This document shows positions 16,481 through 24,402 of a stretch of 64,000 nucleotides of DNA, one piece after another. The notes below the pieces were generated by a model. That model did no database searches, was not told the origin of the DNA, and worked only from the letters and a program-made list of their open reading frames with translations. The stretch spans positions 62,001-126,000 of the forward strand of contig NZ_QOCL01000004.1 of NCBI RefSeq assembly GCF_004006665.1, read 5' to 3'. Both the position numbers and the translations under genes were made by a program. Position 1 is the first letter of the stretch. Each line of letters opens with the position of its first letter. This stretch comes from Halobacteriovorax sp. HLS (lineage in GTDB: Bacteria; Bdellovibrionota; Bacteriovoracia; Bacteriovoracales; Bacteriovoracaceae).

Positions 16481-17479
16481 ATGGGCCATTTTGCTCATAA
16501 AGGACGTAATATTTTGACAGTTGATTCAACAACTCTTACTGAAATTAGTTTTTCTGAACTAAAAGATATTAAATTATCTTATGGTGACCTGTATTGGAAA
16601 AAGAAAGATGGTAAGTGTATCCGACTTTTAAATGTGGGAGAAATTGTTGATATAAACAAGCTAGCAAAATTTGAGAAAGTAACAGCATTTTTGTATTTAG
16701 ATTTAAAGTGTAATAGGTCATATATTGAACAGGGGGTGAAGATCCTAACTTCAATATTAAATAGCACTGACGAGAAAGAGAGGCTTGAATTAAGAAGAAG
16801 TTTTTTATCTCATTTATATCCTCTGTATTGGAGTGGTGAGAATGAGGGGGTCCTGCTTGATCTCGTTATGATCTTTCAAAATACTTTTTATTCTTTAGAT
16901 GAATACTTTGGGAGAGAAATGGATGCCAAGGCGTTGTCATTTTACCAAAGATCATGTCTTGTTTCGACACTTATTACATTGAGTGCTCTTGTTTGTGGCT
17001 ATACACACGGTGCTTTTCTCAAAGACTTGTATAATACTTGTTACTTTTTTGATTACTCGTATGCAATAACTGATCATAGTTCACTAGAGCTGGAGAAGAT
17101 TGAAAATGCTAGAGTTAATCATCTTCCTTTTGGTCACGAAATAGAGATGGTTAGAAAATCAATAGAATCTTTCAATTACAAATATTCGCACACAAATCTT
17201 TCTAACTTAATTAGGTTTCATCATGAATTTTTAAATGGAGAGGGACTGGTTATAGGCTCTAACCAAGAAGAAATAGGGGAGTTAGAGAAGCTTGTGATTT
17301 TTATTGAGGCTTCTGTTGAATTTAATAAAACAGACTATCTAACCAGAGATGCGAGAGGGTTCTTAAAAAAGTTATTTTGTGAACTAGAGTATGACGAATG
17401 TGTTATCGAAGAGTCTCTGAAAGAATTATTAGGTAGGGACTTTGAGTCTATATCAACTAAGATGGAGAATGCCGCTTAA
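16481..17479 (+). CDS. Unknown cytoplasmic protein with a decayed HD-GYP-like C-terminal half
   Basis: 332 residues, no signal or membrane segment. I do not recognise the N-terminal half. The C-terminal half resembles an HD-GYP domain in order and spacing: FLKDLYNTCYFFDYSYAI stands where the HD helix lies, then RFHHEFLNGEGLVIGSN in place of HHExxDGxGYP, and LEKLVIFIEASVEFNKTDY in place of the helix with D-x-F-D-A-L. The HD pair and GYP are lost, so it may bind a partner or a nucleotide without cleaving it. Its stop touches the start of the 902-residue gene, so the two are probably one unit. Confidence 0.6.
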   Translation: MGHFAHKGRNILTVDSTTLTEISFSELKDIKLSYGDLYWKKKDGKCIRLLNVGEIVDINKLAKFEKVTAFLYLDLKCNRSYIEQGVKILTSILNSTDEKERLELRRSFLSHLYPLYWSGENEGVLLDLVMIFQNTFYSLDEYFGREMDAKALSFYQRSCLVSTLITLSALVCGYTHGAFLKDLYNTCYFFDYSYAITDHSSLELEKIENARVNHLPFGHEIEMVRKSIESFNYKYSHTNLSNLIRFHHEFLNGEGLVIGSNQEEIGELEKLVIFIEASVEFNKTDYLTRDARGFLKKLFCELEYDECVIEESLKELLGRDFESISTKMENAA

Positions 17480-20188
17480 ATGACTGATGTATTAAAAAAA
17501 TACATTCTTAATTTATGTTCATCTGATCTTTCAGATCAAATGAATAGTATTCTTGAGCAACAAGAAGTAGAAATAGTTTCTAAGTTTGATGAGACTCAAA
17601 AATACGATTTTGTACTGATTGATAGTGATGATACGCAATTACCATGTACTTGTGCTGTGATCTTTATTGGTGAGCCAAAAAATAGAAGTCAGTTTTTTAA
17701 AAATAATGGGAAAGCGATAATATCTAAAGAAATGACTTCTGATACAATAGAGTCAATAATTTTTGATCGTCTCTTAGGGAATAGTTCAAGTCTTAGTTTA
17801 GAAAAAGCCTTTGATTCTGAAATTGATAGTTGTGGAAGTTTTAAGGTCACTGATCATCTTAATGGAGGTTATTATAGTGACTTGGTTGCTGCTAAGGCCG
17901 TGGTGAATGATTTTGACTTTCTTAGAGTTAGAAATAGTTTTTTTAACTTAGTAAATTTCTTTTCTGTGATCATTGACTCTAAGAAAGGACTATTTCCTGT
18001 AGATGTTGATTTTGGAATTTCGGACGAAAAATTTATTATCCAATCCCATTTCAATGTGATGGACTTTGGAGGGGAGTATTTATGGAGTTCTTTAAGCCCA
18101 AAAGGTGATAAGTTTCTTCATGATGCTGTTGAGTATGTAGATACTTTGGATTGCTATATTTTAGAGAAAACAGGAAGGCTTGTTGTTACTCTTGTGATTT
18201 CTAAAGATCCAAGTTCAATGAAGAATATCTTCTTGCATAATGTTAAATCTTTTAAACTAATGAATGTTGAAGACCTTGTTGGTGGTACAACAACGACTTC
18301 TGTAGAAGATCTTCCGGCTGATATTTCGTTAGCAGAGAAAACTCAACATATTTCAAAAGTAAAAAATATTCTAGAAGATGATCAAATGTCTGATGGGCAC
18401 TTGGTCAACGTTACGAGAGTGGTAAAATTTCTCAAAAAAACAAGTTTCACACTTGATGATTTGTCGCTAGATAATTTCTCTACTTTAGTTAAGGGATATC
18501 CTAACGAGGCAGTTCTCGACTCGCTTACGATCAATGATAAAAAACTCATAATAGATTCTTTAAAAGATGAAGAGAAGTTCTCTAACTTAGAGTCTTCACT
18601 TGAAGAAGTTGAAAAAATTGCAGGACTTGATGAGTTTCTTGATTCTCTTGTTACAAAAATTGATGGGCTAAGCTTAGAGCAAGCAAATGAAATTGTTACA
18701 CTAACTGAAAGCCAAGATGCTGATGAGGAGATGACGAGAGTCGGTGGCTGGAAAGAAGAAGAGGACAATCATAAAGAAGTGATTAAAGGATCTCCTGAGG
18801 ATTTAGGAGAGGTTTCAACTATGGTTAAGGGTTCTAAAGAGGACTTAACTGAAGATAGAACTATTATTTCTGGATCACCTGAAAAGTCCAATAATGATTC
18901 CGTGACTATTAAGGGGACACCCGAAGATACGAATAAAGGAAAATTTACCCTTAAAAAGTTTGAGGGAGTAAATGAATGGAGCAGTAAGAAAGACGATATT
19001 ATTTCTGGAATTAGGAAAAGGGCCGAAGAATTAAAGAATAAAGGTGCCTCTCTTTCAGATTTGGGGACTGAGTTAACGACCATCGTTAGTGAATCTTTAG
19101 ATATTGATATAAAGGATTCTAGCTCAATCTCTAAAGGACTTTTTGAAAATGCTTCGGAAAAATTTGTTACTTCTGTGAAGCACGAAAGTAAGAGTGAGCA
19201 GGATAACTCTGAAGAGGTCGCTAAGTTACGGGCCGATTTAATAAAAAGAGATACTCAACTAGGGCGTATGATGAAGCTCATAGAGGGGATGAAAAAGGAA
19301 CTTGTAAGCAAGAAGCAAGTGATATCCTCTCCAACCGACGATACATTCAATGTTGAACTTAATAAGCTAAAAGCTGAAGTTGATAAACGCGACAAGCAAA
19401 TTGATCTACTGAAGAAGAACTTAGAAAATACTCACGGTGTTGTTGATAAAATAAATTCCATTACTGATCAGAATAATGAATTACTTGATACTGTTTCAGT
19501 TGAGCCAGATATTGTTAAAAATCTAGAAGATGAAGTAAAAAGGCTAACTTCGCAATTATCTTTGGCACAAGGAAGAATCGAAAGTATTTCTGAAAAAGCA
19601 GACTCGGAAAAAGAGATGGCCGACAGCAGATCTAATAATGAATCGAAGCTTTTTAGAGAAAAATTTATGAAGAGCCAAGAGATCATTAATAAATTTCAAG
19701 ATGAGAATAAGTCCTTAGAGAAAGAGCTCTTTGAATTGAAGAGAGTAAAAGAAGAACTTGAAAATAAAGCAAATCTCCTTGCGAGTAATGATCATAGTGA
19801 AGAGTTAAAGGAAAAAGATCAAGCGTTAGCAGAACTATCCAAAGTATCTAAACAGAATGAAGATCGATATCGAGCAGCAGGGCTTAGAATTAAGCAATTA
19901 GAGCAAAAGAATAAATTCCTTACGGCCCAAGTTTCAGAAGCAACTAAAAAGGCAAAGAAGGGCTCTGGAGCAGGAGCAAAGGGTGCCGTAGATCCTAAGA
20001 CTGCTCACAAAATTAAGCAACTTGAGAGACTGACTGAAAAGCTTAAGGGAAGTAGTGATAAGTTTGAAGAAGAGCTTACGGCAAAGAAGAAAGAGGTTCA
20101 TCAGTCTAAATTAGAAAATAATACACTTAAGCTTAAAATCGATGAGTTAGAGAGAAAGATATCAAAACTTGATAAGCAAGCGGCCTAA
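17480..20188 (+). CDS. 902-residue cytoplasmic protein: receiver-like head, 14-residue repeats, long coiled coil
   Basis: No family recognised. Residues 1-110 show strand-helix alternation reminiscent of a receiver domain (KYDFVLIDSDD). Residues 110-410 are mixed alpha/beta. Residues 419-488 are five tandem copies of a 14-residue unit, and residues 590-902 are heptad-rich coiled coil (for example LEQKNKFLTAQVSEATKKAK) interrupted by a Gly/Ala/Lys segment near 835. No signal or membrane helix. The layout, a signalling-like head, repeated Thr motifs and a rod, suits a polar or motility scaffold; that is inference. The start ATG follows the previous stop directly. Confidence 0.7.
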   Translation: MTDVLKKYILNLCSSDLSDQMNSILEQQEVEIVSKFDETQKYDFVLIDSDDTQLPCTCAVIFIGEPKNRSQFFKNNGKAIISKEMTSDTIESIIFDRLLGNSSSLSLEKAFDSEIDSCGSFKVTDHLNGGYYSDLVAAKAVVNDFDFLRVRNSFFNLVNFFSVIIDSKKGLFPVDVDFGISDEKFIIQSHFNVMDFGGEYLWSSLSPKGDKFLHDAVEYVDTLDCYILEKTGRLVVTLVISKDPSSMKNIFLHNVKSFKLMNVEDLVGGTTTTSVEDLPADISLAEKTQHISKVKNILEDDQMSDGHLVNVTRVVKFLKKTSFTLDDLSLDNFSTLVKGYPNEAVLDSLTINDKKLIIDSLKDEEKFSNLESSLEEVEKIAGLDEFLDSLVTKIDGLSLEQANEIVTLTESQDADEEMTRVGGWKEEEDNHKEVIKGSPEDLGEVSTMVKGSKEDLTEDRTIISGSPEKSNNDSVTIKGTPEDTNKGKFTLKKFEGVNEWSSKKDDIISGIRKRAEELKNKGASLSDLGTELTTIVSESLDIDIKDSSSISKGLFENASEKFVTSVKHESKSEQDNSEEVAKLRADLIKRDTQLGRMMKLIEGMKKELVSKKQVISSPTDDTFNVELNKLKAEVDKRDKQIDLLKKNLENTHGVVDKINSITDQNNELLDTVSVEPDIVKNLEDEVKRLTSQLSLAQGRIESISEKADSEKEMADSRSNNESKLFREKFMKSQEIINKFQDENKSLEKELFELKRVKEELENKANLLASNDHSEELKEKDQALAELSKVSKQNEDRYRAAGLRIKQLEQKNKFLTAQVSEATKKAKKGSGAGAKGAVDPKTAHKIKQLERLTEKLKGSSDKFEEELTAKKKEVHQSKLENNTLKLKIDELERKISKLDKQAA
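18734..18943 (+). repeat. Five tandem 14-codon repeats in the 902-residue protein
   Basis: Conserved glycines fall at residues 423, 437, 451, 465 and 479, exactly 14 apart. The unit reads T-[IMR]-[IV]-x-G-[ST]-[PK]-E-[DK], then five to six acidic or polar residues; examples are TMVKGSKEDLTED and TIISGSPEKSNND. The nucleotide sequence has diverged between copies, so the repeat is held at the protein level. Confidence 0.85.
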
Positions 20189-20233
20189 TAATAGTTATTT
20201 AATCCAAAAAAACAAATATTTCTAAATTTTTTC

Positions 20234-20262
20234 TTGTCATTTCTACTTCTAAGTATTAAAAA
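20234..20262 (+). promoter_or_regulatory. Promoter for tRNA-Leu
   Basis: TTGTCA (20234-20239), 17-base spacer, TAAAAA (20257-20262), about 27 bases before the mature tRNA 5' end. Confidence 0.5.
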
Positions 20263-20288
20263 TACAGGGGTCAGATTACTGAATATAT

Positions 20289-20372
20289 GCCCAGGTGGTG
20301 AAATTGGTATACACGCTAGACTTAGGATCTAGTGCCTTTGGCGTGGAGGTTCAAGTCCTCTTCTGGGCACCA
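20289..20372 (+). tRNA. tRNA-Leu (anticodon UAG)
   Basis: 84-base type II tRNA. The acceptor stem GCCCAGG pairs with TCTGGGC (one G-U), the anticodon arm is CTAGA-CTTAGGA-TCTAG giving anticodon TAG (UAG), a short variable arm is present, the T arm is GAGGTTCAAGTCCTC, and CCA is encoded (20370-20372). It reads CUA/CUG-type leucine codons. Single gene, with its own promoter and terminator. Confidence 0.97.
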
Positions 20373-20380
20373 TTTAAAAA

Positions 20381-20408
20381 AGCTCTTCTTCGGAAGAGCT
20401 TTTTTTTT
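20381..20408 (+). terminator. Terminator of tRNA-Leu
   Basis: AGCTCTTC, a TTCG tetraloop closed by C-G, GAAGAGCT, then eight T. A textbook intrinsic terminator eight bases past CCA. Confidence 0.95.
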
Positions 20409-20477
20409 GCCTTTTTTCTTTTAAATAGGGAATACTTTCCCCATGAAAATAATAAATAATCCTTATATAATAAAAAG

Positions 20478-21194
20478 ATGAAAATATTTAAAGAAGACGG
20501 TTTCTCAATAGTTCAAGTCATGATCGCAGCAGGCATGATGGGTATAGTTTCACTTGGTATGATGAAAATGATGGAAAATCAGAGGAAGTCTACTAAGTCG
20601 ATGAAAACTTCTATGGAAGTAGACTCATTTTATAATGAAGCAAAAACCTATTTCTCTAAAGATGGTTATTGTTCAAAGAACTTTGAAGGTGAAGTACTCA
20701 AAAGTGGTGATAAGTTCGAAATTATGGAACTTATTAAACCTAACGGTAAGACTCTGTACAAAGTTGGAGAAATTTATGGGAATAGAACTTTTAAGATCTC
20801 CAAAATCGATATTATTGACTTTGAAAAAGAAACAGATACTAGCGGAATAATGAAGCTTCAGTTCTCATTAACTAAAATGGGAGACTCGTATGGAGCAAAA
20901 TCCTATAAGAGAATTTTAAAATTAGACACATCGCTAGATGAAAATAAGAAAGTTGTTAATTGCGCAACATTTGGCAGTTTAATTTCAGGAATTGCCGGTG
21001 GAAATTTAGAAGGTACGGAAAAAGTTGAGAATGTAGAGCAAGCAATTAAGGATATTCAAGCAGGAAAGTCTACGGAAGCTACCAAGAAAGTTGAAAAAAC
21101 AATTGAGAGTAACCAACAGTTAAAAAATCTTCAAAACACAATTGACTCACTGAGAAAAGCTAATGAACTCATGGAGCAGAATCTCAACGAGTAA
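20478..21194 (+). CDS. Prepilin-like protein with type IV pilin-type N-terminus
   Basis: 238 residues. The N-terminus KEDGFSIVQVMIAAGMMGIV has the class III signal layout: short basic leader, Gly before the cleavage site, Phe at +1, then a hydrophobic helix. Glu at +5 of the usual GFTLIE is Gln here. The remainder carries CSKNF and VVNCATF cysteines that could pair, then a polar helical C-terminus. It probably is a minor pilin or pseudopilin processed by a PilD-like peptidase. No other pilus gene is adjacent. Confidence 0.7.
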   Translation: MKIFKEDGFSIVQVMIAAGMMGIVSLGMMKMMENQRKSTKSMKTSMEVDSFYNEAKTYFSKDGYCSKNFEGEVLKSGDKFEIMELIKPNGKTLYKVGEIYGNRTFKISKIDIIDFEKETDTSGIMKLQFSLTKMGDSYGAKSYKRILKLDTSLDENKKVVNCATFGSLISGIAGGNLEGTEKVENVEQAIKDIQAGKSTEATKKVEKTIESNQQLKNLQNTIDSLRKANELMEQNLNE

Positions 21195-21260
21195 ATTTAG
21201 CCTTGTTAAGGTTAATATTCCATTGTAGTTTTAAAAATAAACTGTAATCGATGGAAGCAT

Positions 21261-22259
21261 ATGAATTCGAAAAAAATTAGTCTTACTGGGATCAAGCCAA
21301 CTGGGATGCCACATCTTGGAAACTACTTAGGCGCGATTAAGCCTGCATTAGAAATGGCCAACTCTGGACAATATGAAGCTTACTACTTTATAGCTGATTA
21401 TCATTCTTTGACTTCTGTTCACAAAGCTCAGGAACTTAACGACTATATTTACGAAGTTGCCGCGTGCTGGCTAGCTTTAGGATTAGATCCTTCAAATGTA
21501 ACTCTATATAAACAAAGTGATATCCCAGAGATCATGGAACTTAATTGGATTCTATCCTGCTTTAGCGCTAAAGGACTTATGAATAGGGCGCATGCTTATA
21601 AGGCCTTGTCGGCTGAAAATGAGTCAAAAGGTAGGGACACTGATCATGGAATTAATATGGGTCTCTATACATACCCAATATTAATGTCTAGTGACATTCT
21701 TTTCTTAAAGTCTGATTTTGTTCCTGTTGGAGCGGATCAGCTTCAGCATATTGAGATCGCAAGAGATTTAGCAAATGCTTTTAACCATGTTTATGGAGAA
21801 GTTTTTACTCTTCCTCAAGCAAAGGTTCAAGAAGGCGAGCTTGTGCCAGGTCTGGATGGACGAAAAATGAGTAAGAGTTACGATAATCATATTCCACTAT
21901 TTCTAACTGAAAAAAAATTAAGAAAGATGATTAACAAAATCACTACAGATTCAAGTGAACCAAGTGAACCTAAAGATCCAGAGAACTCTTTGATTTTCGA
22001 TTTTTATAAACTCTTTGCAACTGAGCAGCAAATTAAAGACTTATCAGACTGGTATAAGAGAGGAATTGGTTGGGGAGAAGCAAAGCTAGAGCTTTTCAAT
22101 GTAATTAATGAAGAGCTTAAAGGTCCACGTGAAAAGTATAATGAATTAATGGCAGACAGGAAATTAATTGATGAAATCTTAGAGCAAGGAGCTGCTAAAG
22201 TTAGACCAAGAGCAAGTGAGTTTTTAAAAGAAGTAAAAAAAGCAATTGGTGTAATTTAA
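21261..22259 (+). CDS. trpS: Tryptophanyl-tRNA synthetase
   Basis: 332 residues, standard length for bacterial TrpRS. The class I signatures are present: GIKPTGMPHLGNYLGAI (HIGH-type, HLGN) near residue 10-26 and KMSKS in DGRKMSKSYDN near 200. It charges tRNA-Trp. GGAAG lies just before the start. It is followed six bases later by an acyltransferase-like gene, which may share its transcript. Confidence 0.96.
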   Translation: MNSKKISLTGIKPTGMPHLGNYLGAIKPALEMANSGQYEAYYFIADYHSLTSVHKAQELNDYIYEVAACWLALGLDPSNVTLYKQSDIPEIMELNWILSCFSAKGLMNRAHAYKALSAENESKGRDTDHGINMGLYTYPILMSSDILFLKSDFVPVGADQLQHIEIARDLANAFNHVYGEVFTLPQAKVQEGELVPGLDGRKMSKSYDNHIPLFLTEKKLRKMINKITTDSSEPSEPKDPENSLIFDFYKLFATEQQIKDLSDWYKRGIGWGEAKLELFNVINEELKGPREKYNELMADRKLIDEILEQGAAKVRPRASEFLKEVKKAIGVI

Positions 22260-22264
22260 ATAAG

Positions 22265-23104
22265 ATGAAGAATATACCATTAAAAAAACTCGAAGATACA
22301 TCTGTCTTCAGAAAAATAGCAATGGGAACTTGGAAGACAGCAAAGGACCCTTCTGTTTACGGAATTCTAGAAATAGATGTTACAGATACCCTGTTAAATT
22401 TAGAAGAGTATAGTAAGCTTCATGATATTAAAATTTCTCCAAGTCATTTAGTTGGAAAGGCCCTCGCATATTGTATGAAGCGACGACCTGAAATCAATGG
22501 AATGATAAGAGGAAGAAGAATCTGGCTAAGAGAGTCTGTAACTTTATTTTATCAGGTAAATATCCCTGGAGATGGAGCGGATAAAGTTTCAAAAGCAACG
22601 CTGTCTGGTTGTACAGTGGAAGACGCACAGGAAAAAACACTCAAGCAAATAGCACAAACTTTAAAAGAAAAAGCAGAACTTGTACGTAAGTTTAAAGATA
22701 AGGATATAGCAAAAAACTTAAATACTTTTAAGTATATTCCTTGGTGGTTTTCTCACATCTATCTAAATATTGCCTCATTCTTATTATATGGATTAAATTT
22801 GAATCTTTCATTTCTTGGCTTGCCACGAGATCCCTTTGGTTCTGTGATGATTACGAATGTTGGCAGTTTCGGAATAGATTTGGCCTTTGCACCTCTTTGT
22901 CCATATACGAGAGTTCCTCTGCTACTTTCGGTAGGAGCTGTTAGTGATAAAGTTTTAGCTGTAAATGGACAGCCTAAAATAAGAAAAGTTCTTCCTATAG
23001 GCGTTACCTTTGATCATAGATTGATTGATGGTGTACACGCATCTCAAATGGCCAAAGACTTTAAAGACTGCTTTGCAAGATCGAAAGAGCTTCTATTTAA
23101 TTAA
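22265..23104 (+). CDS. Stand-alone 2-oxoacid dehydrogenase-type acyltransferase domain
   Basis: 279 residues corresponding to the catalytic core of E2 acyltransferases without lipoyl or peripheral-binding domains. Visible: SVMITNVGSFGIDLAFAPLC (the usual N-G-G-x-F-G segment) and the active-site motif FDHRLIDGVHA near residue 250, the HxxxDG of the family. No E1, E3 or lipoyl protein is encoded nearby, so a free acyl-CoA acyltransferase similar to chloramphenicol acetyltransferase folds is possible. A hydrophobic stretch (FSHIYLNIASFLLYGLNLNL) is unusual for an E2 core. Confidence 0.8.
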   Translation: MKNIPLKKLEDTSVFRKIAMGTWKTAKDPSVYGILEIDVTDTLLNLEEYSKLHDIKISPSHLVGKALAYCMKRRPEINGMIRGRRIWLRESVTLFYQVNIPGDGADKVSKATLSGCTVEDAQEKTLKQIAQTLKEKAELVRKFKDKDIAKNLNTFKYIPWWFSHIYLNIASFLLYGLNLNLSFLGLPRDPFGSVMITNVGSFGIDLAFAPLCPYTRVPLLLSVGAVSDKVLAVNGQPKIRKVLPIGVTFDHRLIDGVHASQMAKDFKDCFARSKELLFN

Positions 23105-23202
23105 TAATATTGTAAGTTGCTGTATTTATGAATTATCGCCACGTCTAAAATATGTAATTTTTTGGACTTATGTTATCATTTATTTAAATATCCTTAAAAG
23201 AG

Positions 23203-24402
23203 ATGATAATGATAGAGAAGTTCTGCATACTACCATTTGTTCAATTAGAAATTCAGCCAAATGGAAATATATTTGTATGTTGTCATTCGAATACTCCTGA
23301 GATCCTAGGAAATCTTCATGAAGAAAACTTAGAAGAAATTTGGAATGGGCCTAAAGTTAAGGCCTTTCAAGATAAATTCTTATCAGGTAAGTATGATCAA
23401 ATTTCACACTGTAAGGATTGCTTCTATTATGAACAACATAATATGGAATCTTGGAGAACCAAAGAGAATAAAAACTGGGCTAAATACTTAGAGGAAATAA
23501 ATAGTGGCAAGGAAGTAAAATTAAAATTTCCTAAAAGCTTATCCATTAGAATATCCAATTTATGCAATTTTTCATGTCGCTCTTGTAAACCTTCTACTAG
23601 TACAGCTTGGTTTGCAGATGCAAAATTTTTAAACCCAAAAGGTAATTATAAAAAGCTAAATTGTACTCCCGCAGATAATCCTCTTTCAAAACAATTGGCG
23701 CCATATTGGTCGGAAATTGAACACTTATATTTTGCTGGAGGAGAACCATTATTAGAGAAAGATCACTATTTAATTATTGATGAGGTGATTAAATATAATA
23801 AATCAATCATGATAAATTATGATACGAATTTTAGTATTTTAGAATTTGGAAAATGGAATGTTTTAGATCAGTGGAATCAGTTAGAGAGTGTTGTTGTGTC
23901 TGGAAGCATTGATGGATTTGGACCTGTGGGTGAGTACATAAGAAAAGGACTTGATTGGCCTCTCTATATAAAGAATTGGAATCGAATAAAGAATGAATGT
24001 CCTAATGTACGTTTAAAATCTAATTTTACTTTATCGATATATAATATGTTTCATGTCTTAGACTTTATTGAGGAAATGCAAAGAATAGAGCTTTTTAATG
24101 GTCTTAATGAGCATGACTTCGAGATATCTCTGGTTGAAGAACCAAGCTGGATGTCACTACAGGCGCTTCCTTTAGAAGTTAAAAAAGAAGTGGAGTTTCG
24201 CTATAAAAATTTTATGAAAAATAATAGCTTTGGAAGAATCAATCAAGATCTTCAAAGTGCGCTGAATTATATGATGGCAGAAGATAAATCTCATCAATTA
24301 GGAGCTCTAAAAGGTTTTACAAAGAAATTAGACTTGCTAAGGTCAGAAGATTTTAATGAGCTATTTCGTGAAGAATCTCAAATATTATTTGGAAGTATAT
24401 GA
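23203..24402 (+). CDS. Radical SAM protein 1 with N-terminal auxiliary cysteine module
   Basis: 399 residues; the in-frame ATG at 23209 has the better spacing to AAGAG and could be the true start. Residues 8-73 carry C8, CC26-27 and CxxC (70-73), the cysteine pattern of a SPASM/twitch auxiliary Fe-S module, here placed before the radical SAM domain. The radical SAM motif is C121-x3-C125-x2-C128 (LCNFSCRSC), followed by FAGGEPLLE (GGE motif). It should bind S-adenosylmethionine and a 4Fe-4S cluster; the substrate is unknown. First of three overlapping paralogues; the next start overlaps its stop by four bases. Confidence 0.88.
   Translation: MIMIEKFCILPFVQLEIQPNGNIFVCCHSNTPEILGNLHEENLEEIWNGPKVKAFQDKFLSGKYDQISHCKDCFYYEQHNMESWRTKENKNWAKYLEEINSGKEVKLKFPKSLSIRISNLCNFSCRSCKPSTSTAWFADAKFLNPKGNYKKLNCTPADNPLSKQLAPYWSEIEHLYFAGGEPLLEKDHYLIIDEVIKYNKSIMINYDTNFSILEFGKWNVLDQWNQLESVVVSGSIDGFGPVGEYIRKGLDWPLYIKNWNRIKNECPNVRLKSNFTLSIYNMFHVLDFIEEMQRIELFNGLNEHDFEISLVEEPSWMSLQALPLEVKKEVEFRYKNFMKNNSFGRINQDLQSALNYMMAEDKSHQLGALKGFTKKLDLLRSEDFNELFREESQILFGSI

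Noticed and set aside
18382-18768. 128-residue Ser-rich antisense ORF
   Set aside because: It lies wholly within the 902-residue gene on the other strand and its Ser/Leu richness is what antisense of Glu/Asp/Lys codons gives.
20289-20372. tRNA-Leu as an integration site
   Set aside because: No integrase and no repeat of the tRNA 3' end were seen in the flanks.
23105-23202. Short peptide gene for a RiPP precursor before the radical SAM triplet
   Set aside because: The 98-base gap has no start codon with a ribosome site and a usable frame; the longer frame across it is a shadow of the flanking genes.
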